From Leptodactylus fallax (Eukaryota > Chordata > Amphibia > Anura > Leptodactylidae), in the NCBI GenBank assembly GCA_947044405.1, contig CAMRHE010000205.1, forward strand, positions 1,302,001 to 1,366,000: DNA of 64,000 nt, written 5' to 3'. Position numbers and translations under genes: made by a program. Shown here in pieces: positions 24,225 through 36,026 of this stretch. The notes below the pieces were generated by a model. That model did no database searches. It worked only from the letters and a program-made list of their open reading frames with translations, and was not told where the DNA came from. Within the stretch, counting starts at the first letter, position 1. Each line of letters begins with the position of its first letter.

Positions 24225-27200
24225 CTAAAATATAAATGAAAACATTAATGAAACCATATGTACCAAGAGACAGTAGGCTAGAATGAGTTCTTGTGCCATT
24301 TCTGCACTTTTTCTGTCCTTAAAGAGGACCTTCCATGTCCTTTAAGACAGGGCATATTGTATATCATTACAAAGCTGTCAGTGTGCTGAACTCCGCACAC
24401 TTTCAATTTTGTCTGTAGGTTTAAGGATCGGACACATTTTTGGTTTATTTTGTACATGCGATTTTGGGGGCTATAACATTTTTTTTTGTTTGGGTTATTC
24501 AAATAATTGTGTCTTTTTTTTAGTGACACATTGAGTGTTATTTTTACTTTTACTTGTTTCTTCTTTTTTTCTTTTATATATACACACACATGAAAAAAGA
24601 TCAGGAAAGTGTCTGCTTTTCGCATGTTTTGCTTTTTAAGAAACTTTTTAAGGCTAAGGACCCACATTGCGGAAACACAGCTTTTTTTGTTGCAGATTAT
24701 GTTGTGGTTTTTTGAGCCAAAGCCAAGAATGGCATCAAATGGACTGGGAGATATCTAGGAAGCTTCTTATACTTCTCCCTTCTCCTCAATCCACTCTTGG
24801 CTTTGGCTCAAAAAAATGCAACAAAATCTGCAACAAAAAAAGCTGCATTTCCACAACGTGGGGCTTTAGCTTAAAATAGTTTTCCCTCTCAGTTCCAGTC
24901 ATTTTTATGTAGCTGACACATAGCGTTGTGTTGCTGGGGACGTGGCTACAACCTGTGCATGTGGTATTGTTTTTCACTTTTAACTTTGTTTGTCTTTTTA
25001 TTTATTTTTTACACTGTGTCCCCCATAAGGTCATAATAGACCTTTGTGGAGCATTTTAACAGTATTTTTTTCCTCTGTAACATTTAGCTCCAGTGACAGG
25101 AGGAATGCTGCCTCGTAACCATAACTGCAAAGCTGGAATCTGTAAGGTTAGATTAAAATGAAATAACTGCTTATTTTATGTTCTTTTAGCTATTTTACTA
25201 TAAAGTATCCAACCCATTAACAAACAGCATATATAGATGTGAGAAGGATACTGGAAAGAACCACTACCACGTAGACAAAATTATAAAATAAGATTGATCT
25301 AAATTTTACTTACCTTTTACCAACAAGCTCATTCTCTTACGTACAGATATGGACAACTTTTCATTATTCCACATTTCTTCCAACACAGTTAACCTACGTC
25401 CAATGTCAGTAAATACTTGAGTCTAAAAAACACAAAAGAGCAATATTTATTAAAAAGGTCAGAAAAATTCCCATTATAAGTTTGTAGTGTGAGAGGAAAC
25501 TGGAATACACGAAGGAAACCAAAGCAAACACGGAGAGAACATACATACATACACGGAGTTCATCCTCCACACAATGCAGTATGTCTAGCAGCTAAACCAG
25601 CTCTGTATGAAGAGACAGCCTAGTTGTGTCCCACCATACCACACACTGCTCTAGCAGCTCTTATTTTAAATGCTGCCCACACCTGAGGGTGTCAACACCA
25701 GACGTGGAGTTTGGGAATGAGTCTGCAGCTCCCAAGTCCCAGATCCAAACTCCAGCCTTTATCTGAGAGCAGCATTCTCAGTGGCAGATACCTGCCATCC
25801 ACCACTTTACCCTCTTCCTGTTTACACCCTATATAAGCAGACATTTTTCCAAAGCTTTCTTCCAATGGGTGACACAGTATTAACTAATTTTTCAAAATGA
25901 ATTTAAAATACAATGGGGCAGATTTACTAATAAATACTGTCTGAAAGATAGAAAGTGTAAAGTTACACTAGACAGTCTTAAACTGCGCCAGATTTTTCAA
26001 GGTGTCTGATGCAGTTTCATAAATCTGGCATATTTTTAGACTACACTTTTTTGTAGTCTAACTTTATACCTCCTATCAATTTGCTTAAGAGTTCTTTCTG
26101 CATTTTTGGCACACAGAGACATAACTTAGGCTGTGCCTCTTTTTCGCACATGTTGGAAAGGTGTCTAAAAAGTGTCAAAAACACTCGATGAATGTGGCGC
26201 ACAACATGGTAGGCAGTTTTTTGGTGCAAATTACAACAGAATTCTGGCACATTTTTATTAATAAATTTCCCCCAATGTATATTTGTGTCTCTGACTATTA
26301 TTTACTTTACTTTAGTGCCTCCACACAGCATTATGCCCCATTAGTGTCTCCACACAGCATTATGCTCCATTAGTGCCTGCACACAACAGTGTCACCATTT
26401 GTGTCTCCACACAACATTATGCCCCATTAGTGCCTCCACACTGCATTATGCCCCATTAGTGCCTCCACACAGCATTATGCTCCATTAGTGCCTGCACACA
26501 GCAGTGTCACCATTTCTGTCTCCACATAGCATTATGTTACCATTTGTGTCTTCACGCAGCTTTATGCCCCATTAGTGTCCCCACTGGAGGTGTAGTAGGC
26601 CACCCTCTCTCCTTGCTCTAGCATAGTGGCAACACAGAAGTCAGGAGAAAGACTGACCACCCAACCACTACCCCTTTATTATGGAAACATTAAAGTAGCG
26701 GCAGCAGGGTTCTGCAATTGTCCCTGCTACCTACACAACAGCATAGCCATGTTACTCCTAAAGAACGAGTAACATTGGTCGCATGTCCCATTTGAATGGA
26801 GCCTCTGCCGGAGTCTATGGGACTGACAGAGATTACAGAGTACAGAACTTGGCGATCTTCTTCAGTCACAAGCTTTTAATCAGGGCTGTGGGGTCAGACT
26901 CATGTATTCAAAGCCAGGGCTGGTTTTGGGTGAAATCCAAGTCAAAAAAAAAAAGGTTACTGACTCCAGCTTCAAAGTAAAATGACTATTATACTTTATA
27001 TCTTACAATTATTTATATTGTATAATTTATAAAATGCATAGATTGTTGCATACTTACTTTCATAGGAGTTCAATGAATGGCTTTGCCACCACTGTTTAAC
27101 AGCCATCAGCCATTTATGAAGGAGTGAGAGTGAGAGCAGGAGTTGGAATGTGCGGACTTGGGAGAGGAGGTTTGGCCTCCTGACTCCCCAACCCTGTTAT

Positions 27201-30200
27201 TAATGGAGCAGCAGTATGCATGACCACCTCTTCACTGAAACATGATATGGGAACCCTTTTCTGAGTATTGGTGGCAGTTCAAATAGACACTTATTAAGTA
27301 TTCTGACACAACCTCTTTATATCTTTACAAGCTCACAGATACAGTACAGACCAAAAGTTTGGACACACCTTCTCATTCCAAGAGTTTTCTGTATTTTCAT
27401 GACTATAAAAATTGTAGATTCACACTGAAGGCATCAAAACTATGAATTAACACATGTGGAATTATATACTTAACAAAAAAGTGTGAAACAACTGAAAATA
27501 TGTCTTATATTCTAGGTTCTTCAAAGTAGCCACCTTTTGCTTTGATTACTGCTTTGCACACTCTTGGCATTCTCTTGATGAGCTTCAAGAGGTAGTCACC
27601 TGAAATGGTTTTCACTTCACAGGTGTGCCCTGTCAGGTATAATAAGTGGGATTTCTTGCCTTATAAATGGGGTTGGGACCATCAGTTGTGTTGTTCAGAA
27701 GTCAGGTGGATACACAGATGATAGTCCTACTGAATGGAGTGTTAGAATTTGTATTATGGCAAGAAAAAAGCAGCTAAGTAAAGAAAAACGAGTGGCCATC
27801 ATTACTTTAAGAAATGAAGGTCAGAGAAGGTGTGTCCAAACTTTTGGTCTGTACTGTATATCTAAACATATATGAATATTATACCCCTACAAAAATATTC
27901 TGGGTTTTATGAGCAATCTACAAAAATTTTGAAAAACACAAAAGAATTTGGGGATCACTTACCTTAATTGATTCTTTGCAGGCCTCCAGAGTTTCATTCA
28001 AGGGAATCAAAATGTCCTTTATATCAAGAGGCACCTCTTCTTCTGCTTCACTAGAACACTGTTTTGAGTTATTTACTCTAAGAGGCGAGCTTACTTGTCC
28101 TAAAGGAGGAGGACCAATATTACCCATCGGAAGTGAAGGCGGCATCTTTGGTGGGGTGGAAGATGAAACTGATTGTGCAGGAGAAACTAAAATTCAATAC
28201 AATAAAGACATATATAATTCATATTCTATCCAGACAATGAGGTTAAATAATTCAGTACATCTAAATCCCAAAAAAAATCCCTAAATAAATAAAAAGCATA
28301 GACCAAGAAATAATGAAATGTGCCTAACAGAAGGATACACAAAGCAAGGTTACCTGTCACCCTACTAGAAAAAGGTAATACCACCATAACATCCAATGTC
28401 CAATATAAAATCTTTTTCCATACAGATATCCAGAGAACGGGGGGAAAAAAAACAGGATGACCATAAATAAACAACAAATAACACAGCTCTTAGCCACCTT
28501 TTCGTGCTCGGAAAAACTGTATATCCTAGCTATATCCTAGCTATGTGGAATCTCCTTCTATGATGAGATAACTCCTTTGAATACAACTGGAGGCAGAATT
28601 AGGGTGGAATATGCCACTGATTTTGGAACCGAATCCATCTCAAAATCATCGGTAGATTCCACTGTGTAAGTGGGCCCTTAAAGTGTTGTCCAGTTTCAGC
28701 AAATAAGTTATATTGTTTGTATACTATAAAGTTATATAATTTTCCAATATACTTTCTGTATCAGTTCCTTATGGTTTTCTAGATCTCTGCCTGCTGTCAA
28801 GCAGTACCCTCAAAAACATTAGTAAGGGCTAACCAAAACATTGAATATTTACCCCCAAATTGGGGGTAAATTGTCATCTAACAATTCGACACACAAAAAA
28901 TCCCTCAAATGACTGTTAACTAAAGAATAAGAAAAGTTGTTGTTTTTGAAATGGAAAAAGTGAAAAAAAAAATGTTAATGAGTGCTATATGACCAACATA
29001 AGCTGTGCCCTGAAAGAGTTAAAAATGAATGCCAACGTAAGCTAAGTGCGCTTTCACACTTGCATTCTTTCAATCCATTCTGCTGTTCTATTCTAGGAAC
29101 AGTAGAACAGAGTAAACATTAAAACAGAGCTCTTGGAAAAACAACAGATCCCCAGGAACCCTAACAACTATAATAAGGAATGTCAGGTATCTTATGTTAC
29201 TGCCCTTACATCACCAGACGAAAAAGTCGTGCTTGCATGATGTGAATTTATCCTAATTGCGTGGTATGACTATTGGTCTTAAATGCAGGATAACTGACAT
29301 TCTGAATATTCCTAAGTTTTAAAATTTTCCATACATTTTGCATTTTTAAAATACCCAAAACAACCAACACTTACCACCAACATAGAGCGTATTGTGTCAT
29401 GAAAAATTAAACACACAAAGTTGTTCTCGCATAAAATGACATCAGGTATGAAAAACGGGGATTAAGGCTAAAAGGGATTGTCCCACAAATTGAAGTCTGT
29501 AGGAACTTTCTCCCATTCCATATTCAACATGAGCGTAGTCAGGCTGAATGTGGGCAGAATTGTTGGAGTGCTATACCACCACCAGTTCCCCCCAAATTCA
29601 GCCCGGCTGCGCTCAGGTTGAATGTGAAGCAGGGGAAAGTTCCTGCAGATTTCACTTCGTTTGGCTGTGTCCCTAATGGGTTAACTGAGTTTTCTATTTG
29701 ATAATTATTTAAAATAAATGCAGCAAAAACATAAAAAAGTCACACAATTCACTGGTCCCTATTCAGACACTGTTCAGGGTCCTGGTTAAGCAGCATTTCC
29801 AGGCAAGAAAGCCAGGAAGCTGAGCCTGGCAGGGAACCTGGGCAGCAGCAGAACAGGTGCAGCAGGGGTATCGGGGACTTTATGTTTTTACAACATTCAG
29901 CACCTACTTAAAAATATTGACCAGGTAAGTATTTTAATGGGATAAAGCATCTATAGCATCACTTATCACGGATAGTTTGGCCATCTTCTTTTAGTATATG
30001 CATGTAGTGATTGAGAGTACACTAAAGCAGAACTAGGGCATAACAAGTGGGATTTTCCTATGATGAAAGTTTATCAGATATTCTTAGGAACTGTGCTAGA
30101 CATTTGGGACCCCTCATAAATCACAAGATTTAGGCATCCGGGTTCTCCCACAACCTTTGAGTCAGGCAGAGATGGAAATAGTAGAACTTATAATAGACCT

Positions 30201-33200
30201 TAAAGGGATTCTATCATTTAAAAAAATCAGTTTTTAACTAACAGCACGTCTGAATAGCCTTTAGAAAAGCCATTCTTTTCCTACCTTTATTTTTCAGGTC
30301 TACGCCGCCGTTTTTGATTTTGGTCTTTTTTCTTTGTTATGCAAATTAGTCTTCAGAAAGCACAGGGGGCGTTCCCCCTGTGCTCAAAGCACAGGCTCAT
30401 CATCGGTTTCCAGCGCCGCCTCTCTCTTCTTCTCCTGACGCGTCTCCTCCTCTTCTTACACGAGACCACCGCAAAATGGCCGATGGAACAGCCGACTGCG
30501 CATGTCTCATGTAAGAGACTGCTGCAAAATGGCGATGAGCATGCACAGTTGGCTGTTCTGTCGTCCAATTTGCGGTGGTCTTGTGTAAGAAGAGGAGTGA
30601 AGAGGAGGAGAAGCGTCAGGAGCAGAAGAGAGAGGCGGCGCTGGAATCCTATGACGAGCCAGTACTTAGAGCGCAGGGGGAACGCCCCCTGTGCTTTCTG
30701 AAGACTAATTTGCATAACGAGGACAAAACTCAAAAACGGCGGCGTGGACCTGAAAAATAAAGGTAGGAGAAGAATAGCCTTTCTAAAGGCTATTCCAACG
30801 TGCTGTTAGTTAAAAATCGATTTTTTTTAAATTATAGAATCCCTTTAAGAGAAAAACAAGATCCCAAAAACAGCAGAGAGGAGACACTGAATTTATATCC
30901 CATATATCATTCCTTTAGCACATCACTGATCTGCAGCACACCAAAGTTCAGTTTAAGAGCAGCATCATTTACAGCCACCAGACTGTGATAAAATGGCTGC
31001 CTGCCTCACTGTCCCATGTCTCACACTAGATAAATAATGACTCAGTCTGTAGTGACAGAGCTTTGCTCCAGGGTGAAGACTCCTGAGTTGGAGAACAAAC
31101 ATCAGACTGCACTTTGTTTCCTACCTGCTGGACAGGCTTGTAAAGGAGCAGGAACCCTCTTGTTTAGAGGTGTACGTTTACCACCTCCTGCAGTCTGCAA
31201 GCCATAGGAGAACTGGGGAGGGTCATTCCAGCCCCTTTCTTGGTTGCCTGTTAAAATTAAATGAACAATAAGGTAAATCAGACAAATACCCGGGCTCTGC
31301 TTGGATTGAATAAAACTAGTTATACAATCTGCTCACCACACATCACAATATAATAAATGTCTCCACCGATGCACCCTTGGCACGAAATCATGTTTGTGTT
31401 TCCCTGTGGAAGAGGAGGGGGCTGTTGCACTCATTGGGCAAAAGGCAGTAACGGTGCATCCATTAGGGAAGGTGAAGGGGGCTGCTGCGCCCATTCGGAA
31501 AGTGGAGGGGGCTGCTGTGTCCACTGGGGAATGGGAAGGGGCTGCTGTGTGATTTATTTATTTTTAATTTATGTTTAACCTAGAGCTGTAGAGTCGGAGT
31601 CAGGACCTATTTTGGGTAGAATTGGAGTCGGAAAAAGTCTACTGACTCCAGCTTCAACATAAAATGTTTAATTATTTTTATCAACGATACAATTATTGGT
31701 ATTGTATACTGTAATAAATTAATTAGATAGTTTGCGACAGATTTACGTTCATGGGAATTAAATAACTGAATGAGAGGAGCTTTACTGCTTCCGACTGACC
31801 AGTCATTTATGAAGGAGTCAGAGTTTGGCTGCGTAAAAATAAAGGAATAAGAGTTGGAGGTTTGACATCAGAGCCCTGTACTTTACAATACTTTTGTATC
31901 GTGTCTGTGGCATCATCGTGTTACACCCTGCCTCTGATACCTAGTATAGAGATGGCAGACTTGGGGACTATGACAATATGAATATCACATATCACTAAGA
32001 GGTTAAAAATGTTAATCACATCTTTGTGCAAATTCAACGGTTTCTTGTCCAAAGTGAACCTTACTCTTCACTTTGGAAATTCCTCAGCCTTCAGAAAGGG
32101 CCAAGTTCATCATAGCCATCTGACTTTCTATCCCTAGGCAATGGAGGCCTGCCAACCCACCAACAAGGGGACAGTGGGTCACTGCTCTCCATGACATCAT
32201 GCAAATGGAATATCTCACAATAGCAGATCACAACACTACTGACAAATACATTCAGACGTGGACCGTCTGGCTGATGTTCTGAGCATTTAACAACTTTATT
32301 ACAAGGCTAGGAGGCCAAAGCACCGACTCCGACCCTTTCATAAATAGCTGATGTCAGAAGCAATAAAGCTGAAAGTCACTGAAAATCTAGTGATTGAATT
32401 CCTATGTACATAAATATATAACAAACTATACATCTAATTAATATCAATAATTGTATAATATAATAATTTTATTTTGAATCCAGAGTCGGAGTTAGTCATA
32501 TTTTTCCTCGACTCTGACTCCACCCAAATCTTGCCCCGACTCAAACTCTACAGCCATCTGCTTTCCTTGGTGGGTTGAGACAGCGCAGCTGCATTGGTAG
32601 GAATGCTGCCATACTAGAGTCTTTAGGTTTAGCCTTCACGAGTTTCCCTCAAATCTACTGCCCTACCCCCTTTTTTTCGTCTTCTTCTGTCCTCTCCCTC
32701 CATAGGCTGCTTTTTACAAATCATGTTGAGAGAATTATGCTACGTGTTATGTCACATTATACATGTGTTATACCTTTTATTCCTCCATTGTCATGTACAG
32801 GGGGTAGGGCGGTAGATTTTTTTCCCTGAAATCTACCGCCCTACCCCCTTTTTTTCATCTTCTTCTGCCCTCTCCCTCTATAGGCTGCTTTTCACAAATA
32901 ATATTGAGAGAATTATGCTACGTGTTATGTCACATTATACATGTGTTATACCTTTTATTCCTCCATTGTCATGTACAACGTGCTGCTTTTCTTATTCTCT
33001 CAGTAAATACATATTGAACCATAGAAATGTTTATAAGATACCACCATATTGTCATTACCGGTTTCTCTGACATGTCAGTAAATGTGTTTAGTGTACCTAT
33101 TATGTCATGTATAAGTGACCCTCCAGGGAATTCCCAAGTCTACCAGCAACAATACTTATAGTATCAGTTTATGGGCTGCACGCCTCACAATGCACTGGTA

Positions 33201-33481
33201 GCTTTGCATCCCATACTGATCATGCTCACACTTGCACACTTGGCAGAGCTTGCCATAGACACCAACATGGGAGCTCAGTCCAGGGGAAGCTGCCAGAGGC
33301 ATCAGACAGGTGACACACAGCCCCTGAATAATATATAGGCTGACACTTCCGGTGAGCACTCAGCCCTGATTATAGTAATGTCACCCCCTGCCCTGTACCT
33401 CAGCAGGACCCCGGAGCCTCTGCCCGCTCCTGACATTCCCCAGCAGCTGCTCTTACCCGGCTTCACATACAGCTCAGCCAT
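24025..33481 (-). CDS. SRA1: Steroid receptor RNA activator protein (SRAP), complete
   Basis: SRA1 is bifunctional: its RNA is a noncoding coactivator of nuclear receptors, and the same locus encodes the SRAP protein. Five coding exons are 33457-33481, 31125-31247, 27963-28186, 25314-25422 and 24025-24224. They sum to 681 bp, 226 residues plus stop, close to the mammalian length, and every junction phase agrees. The start is MAELYVKPG, followed by [17 protein letters not shown], a Pro-rich low-complexity middle ([16 protein letters not shown]) and the helical SRA1 domain. That domain ends in [20 protein letters not shown] and [13 protein letters not shown]. The tail after it is acidic/Thr-rich. 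The gene lies directly downstream of APBB3 on the same strand, as I recall for human 5q31. Confidence 0.96.
24648..24874. mobile_element. Fold-back MITE family A, copy 1
   Basis: TTAA lies at both ends (24648-24651 and 24871-24874). Inverted arms contain the shared words TTTTTTGAGCCAAAGCCAAG and CTTGGCTTTGGCTCAAAAAA and outer GGAAACACAGC/GCTGCATTTCC. It sits in SRA1 intron 4. Other copies are at 36791-37014, 42969-43180 and 52971-53143. Confidence 0.7.
25314..25422 (-). CDS. SRA1: SRA1 exon 4
   Basis: This 109-bp exon has its acceptor at 25423-25424 and its donor GTAAGTAAA starting at 25313. It encodes [20 protein letters not shown] followed by [16 protein letters not shown], part of the conserved helix bundle. 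Confidence 0.94.
26286..26600. repeat. Minisatellite of about 29-bp units (GTGCCTCCACACAGCATTAT)
   Basis: About ten units of the type ATTAGTGCCTCCACACAGCA, then TTATGCCCC. The unit resembles those at 35155-35440 and, reversed, 50520-50760. It lies in SRA1 intron 3. Confidence 0.75.
26880..27200. mobile_element. GCTGTGGGGTCAGACTC hAT-like repeat, copy 2
   Basis: The sequence starts AGGGCTGTGGGGTCAGACTC and ends CCTGACTCCCCAACCCTG, the same family as 3483-3955. The interior has the same AT-rich run, and CAATGAATGGC near 27072. It lies in SRA1 intron 3. Confidence 0.55.
27342..27856 (+). mobile_element. Internally deleted Tc1-like transposon, 515 bp
   Basis: TA target sites (27340-27341, 27857-27858) flank inverted ends of 33 bp with no mismatch that I can see. 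They start CAGTACAGACCAAAAGTTTG. Just before the right end an ATG at 27756 opens a frame reading [20 protein letters not shown], the recognisable start of a Tc1 transposase. It runs directly into the right terminal repeat, so the rest of the transposase gene was lost in one deletion. The perfect ends suggest relatively recent movement. It lies in SRA1 intron 3. The family is widespread in fish and other vertebrates. Confidence 0.88.
27963..28186 (-). CDS. SRA1: SRA1 exon 3
   Basis: This 224-bp exon has its acceptor at 28187-28188 and its donor GTAAGTGA starting at 27962. It encodes the Ser/Pro-rich linker and the start of the helical domain ([20 protein letters not shown]). The linker diverges from mammals while the helical part is conserved. 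Confidence 0.93.
30200..30848. mobile_element. TTAA-flanked near-palindromic element, 649 bp
   Basis: TTAA lies at 30200-30203 and 30845-30848, with ends AGGGATTCTATCATTTAAAA and its inverse. Almost the whole length is one palindrome: TTTCAGGTC...GCCGCCGTTTTTGA and GCACAGGGGGCGTTCCCCCT have mirrored partners on the right. Long open frames on both strands (30339-30701 plus, 30353-30733 minus) look alike because the DNA is mirrored; they are not genes. It lies in SRA1 intron 2. Confidence 0.75.
31125..31247 (-). CDS. SRA1: SRA1 exon 2
   Basis: This 123-bp exon has its acceptor at 31248-31249 and its donor GTAGGAAA starting at 31124. It encodes [20 protein letters not shown], then a basic patch ([13 protein letters not shown]). 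It begins with two bases of a Gly codon and ends with one base of a Val codon. Confidence 0.94.
31583..32560. mobile_element. Two further TGTGGAGTC-type hAT-like fragments
   Basis: The pieces 31583-31880 (AGAGCTGTAGAGTCGGAGTC at left, AGAGCCCTG at right) and about 32300-32560 (ending CTACAGCC, reversed) share the ATTAAATAACTGAATGAGAG-like interior. They are diverged copies of the 3483-3955 family within SRA1 intron 1. Confidence 0.5.
32645..32978 (+). repeat. Tandem duplication with inverted junction
   Basis: Two copies of about 150 bp (from about 32660 and 32835) share CCTACCCCCTTTTTTTC(G/A)T, then TAGGCTGCTTTT(T/C)ACAAAT, then GAGAGAATTATGCTACGTG, then CCTCCATTGTCATGTACA. Between them GGGGGTAGGGCGGTAGAT is the inverse of the start of the second copy. 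The copies differ at only a few positions, so the duplication is young. Confidence 0.75.
33457..33481 (-). CDS. SRA1: SRA1 exon 1 (MAELYVKP)
   Basis: The ATG is at 33479-33481 and the donor GTAAGAG starts at 33456. Only eight codons plus one base are coding. The Gly codon is completed by the next exon to give the family signature [10 protein letters not shown]. The start matches the shorter of the known vertebrate starts. A pyrimidine-rich leader and a run of about 26 T's (33550-33575) lie upstream. Confidence 0.9.
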
Positions 33482-33544
33482 CTCTCCCTCCCTCTCCTGC
33501 TCTGCCAGACAGGAAATCCCCACGCTATCACTGCTGCTTCGTGG

Positions 33545-33548
33545 CTGC

Positions 33549-33575
<27 letters not shown>
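33545..33575. repeat. Poly-T run just upstream of SRA1
   Basis: About 26 T's lie 70-95 bp upstream of the SRA1 start codon. On the gene's strand this is an A-run in or near the promoter. Its length is likely to be unreliable in an assembly. Confidence 0.8.
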
Positions 33576-33580
<5 letters not shown>

Positions 33581-34786
33581 GTCTCTTCAAAGCTTTATTT
33601 GGTCACATGATCAGGACAGGACAGCAAGTCCTGGTGCAGATAGGAGGCTGAGTATATAGGGCATATGACATGGCACATGCCAACACTGAATAATAAGAAT
33701 GGTGGAGGGTGCTGAATGACGCAGTACGCTGACAAGGCAGCGGTGATATGTTACCATGGAGACCATCACTGGTATACAGAGATCCTACCCTGCCGTTCCT
33801 ATTATTCCCACTGCCAGGGTCATCATTTCCATTTTTACACGGACAAGACAATAGTTTTGTTGCCTTTCTGCATTTTAGTAATAGAGGGGGACATGTATCA
33901 AGCAAAATACGCCTGAATTCTGATGTAATCTGATGCGCCAAAAAAGTGTCCCAGGGTTGGTTCACACTAGCGTTCGGAGACTCCGTCCCCCATTCTGCTC
34001 AAATTAGGCAGAGAGAAATGTCCTGCAATGACTTTTCTCTCTGCCGACTTCAGACGGAAACCCAGCAGACGCCTTTATAATCTTTTTAAGGCCCGGTTCA
34101 CATCTGCGTTCAGCAATTCCGTTTGCAATCAGTGTTTAGAAATCTTCAAAAACTGATTTCGTGCGGTCCAGATGACAACCCATTGATTTGAATGGGTTTT
34201 CAAAGCAATCCACATGTGCCCTTTCCGTCTGGTTTCCGCTTTTTCGTGCGCAGCGAAAAGTAGAACTTGCAGTACTTTCTCTCCATACTGAAAATAAGGA
34301 TTCCAGATGGACAGCAACCAATACGTTTTATTTTTTAATATTGAGGTCTATGGTAAACGGCTTACATACTGATAGCATACTGATTACAAACTGATAGAAA
34401 TCAGTTTGTGTCCGTTTTGCAATCTGTTTTTCCCTTTGCGCATATGCTCAGAATGAAGAAGGGGAAAGGAGGAAAAAAAAACAGATTGGTCAAAAACGGA
34501 CACAGGGCCGGTTCACATCTGCGTTCGGTTTCTGTACAGGGGAGTCCTCTTGGGGACCCCCCCGAACGGAAACCTATACGCAGAGAGAAGCGGTTTACAT
34601 AAGGAAACCTGCGGACCCCATAGACTATAATGGGGTCCATGTGGTTTCCACATTTTTCATGCGGAGAGGAATGTGTTGCTTGCAGCACTTTTCTCTCCGC
34701 ACGTTTCGTGCAGAGACCGAGCGGAAACCACACGGACCCCATTATAGTCTATAGTTCCTTATGTAAACCGCTTCTCACTGCGTATA

Positions 34787-36026
34787 CCCTGTTTCCCCGA
34801 AAATAAGACAGCGTCTTATATTAATTTTTGCTCTCAAAGATGTGCTGTGTCTTATTTTCAGGGGATGTCTTATTTTTTTTCAATGAAGAAGAATTCACAT
34901 TTATTGCTGAACAAAAAAATGAACATTTATTATATACGGTACTGTACAGTAGTTGTCATCACAAACCAGCATAACCAGACAAACTGTGAATCCTATCAAG
35001 AATTTCTTACTACCGTACCATTATTTCCATGAACAACAATTAACAGTATGGTACATTTACCAATATTTACAGTATGCATAGAAAGTAAAATTTATTCAAT
35101 GACAGTTATGTCATCATCTTCTATGTCATCATCATAACAATCCAAACCATTAATTTCCCTGCACACAGTATCATTCCCCATAGTGGCCCCTGCACACAGT
35201 ATCATATCCCATAGTGGCCCCTGCACACAGTATCATCTCCCATAGTGGCCCCTGCACACAGTATCATATCCCATAGTGGCCCCTGCACACAGTATCATAT
35301 CCCATAGTGGCCCCTGCACACAGTATCATATCCCATAGTGGCCCCTGCACACAGTATTATGTCCCATAGTGGCCCCTGCACACAGTATTATGTCCCATAG
35401 TGGCCCCTGCACACAGTATTATACCGGTATGTCCCATTGTGGACCACCCATGCACAATTATTATACTCTGGGGTCTTTTCAGACCCCAGAGTATAATGAT
35501 CGGAGACCCAGGGGAGGATAGAAACATAAAAAAACAATGTTGCTTACCTGTTCCTCGCTCCGGTCCACTCTCTGCTGCTTCGGCCTTCTTCAATGATGGA
35601 CCAGGCCGGCGTCACGTGATGCGGGCCGGCGTCACGATGCAAAGTGACGTCCCCAGCAGAATCGTTACAGCAGAATCGGGCAGCAAGGACAGGCTTTGCT
35701 TCCCAACACCAGGAGAACGCTCACCACTGCACACTCATGCGGTACAACGCAGCAGGGACATCGTACTGTACAGGATAACGGCAGCGGGACAAAGGGGGAC
35801 AACAAGGAAAGCAACAGGCTCAGGATGCTGAATGGTGAAGGTAGGGGACAACAGCAGTGTTATGGTATACCATATACCATACAGGTATGTTCTGTTTGGG
35901 AATGCTGCGAAACCAAATGTCTCCTAAGGTACATCTTACTTTCGGGGGATGCCTTATATTGGGCAATTCTACAAAACCTCTCCTATGTCTTACTTTCGGG
36001 GGTGTCTTATTTTCAGGGAAACACGG
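34787..36026. mobile_element. TA-flanked element with CCCTGTTTCCCCGAAAATAA end
   Basis: The inverted ends CC(C/G)TGTTTCCC(C/T)GAAAATAA are bounded by TA (34785-34786 and 36027-36028). The uninterrupted copy of the host site lies in the opposite arm of the host palindrome (reverse strand of 34569-34582, GCGTATAGGTTTCC). The TA duplication fits the Tc1/mariner superfamily, but no transposase is left. The interior includes CTGAACAAAAAAATGAACAT and TTGTCATCACAAACCAGCAT, a repeat seen in several vertebrates. Confidence 0.65.
35155..35440. repeat. 31-bp minisatellite, about nine copies
   Basis: The unit CCCATAGTGGCCCCTGCACA, then CAGTATCATAT, repeats about nine times with few differences (ATCATAT, ATCATCT, ATTATGT). 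It is followed at 35458-35500 by a palindrome of TTATTATACTCTGGGGTC type. A closely related array, reversed, is at 50520-50760. Confidence 0.85.

Noticed and set aside
24278..24667. 129-residue minus-strand frame near the SRA1 last exon
   Set aside because: It is Lys/Asn-rich low-complexity translation of AT-rich DNA and overlaps a MITE end. SRA1 reads cleanly without it.
30339..30733. 120- and 126-residue frames on opposite strands with nearly the same protein
   Set aside because: They are mirror images produced by a palindromic element.
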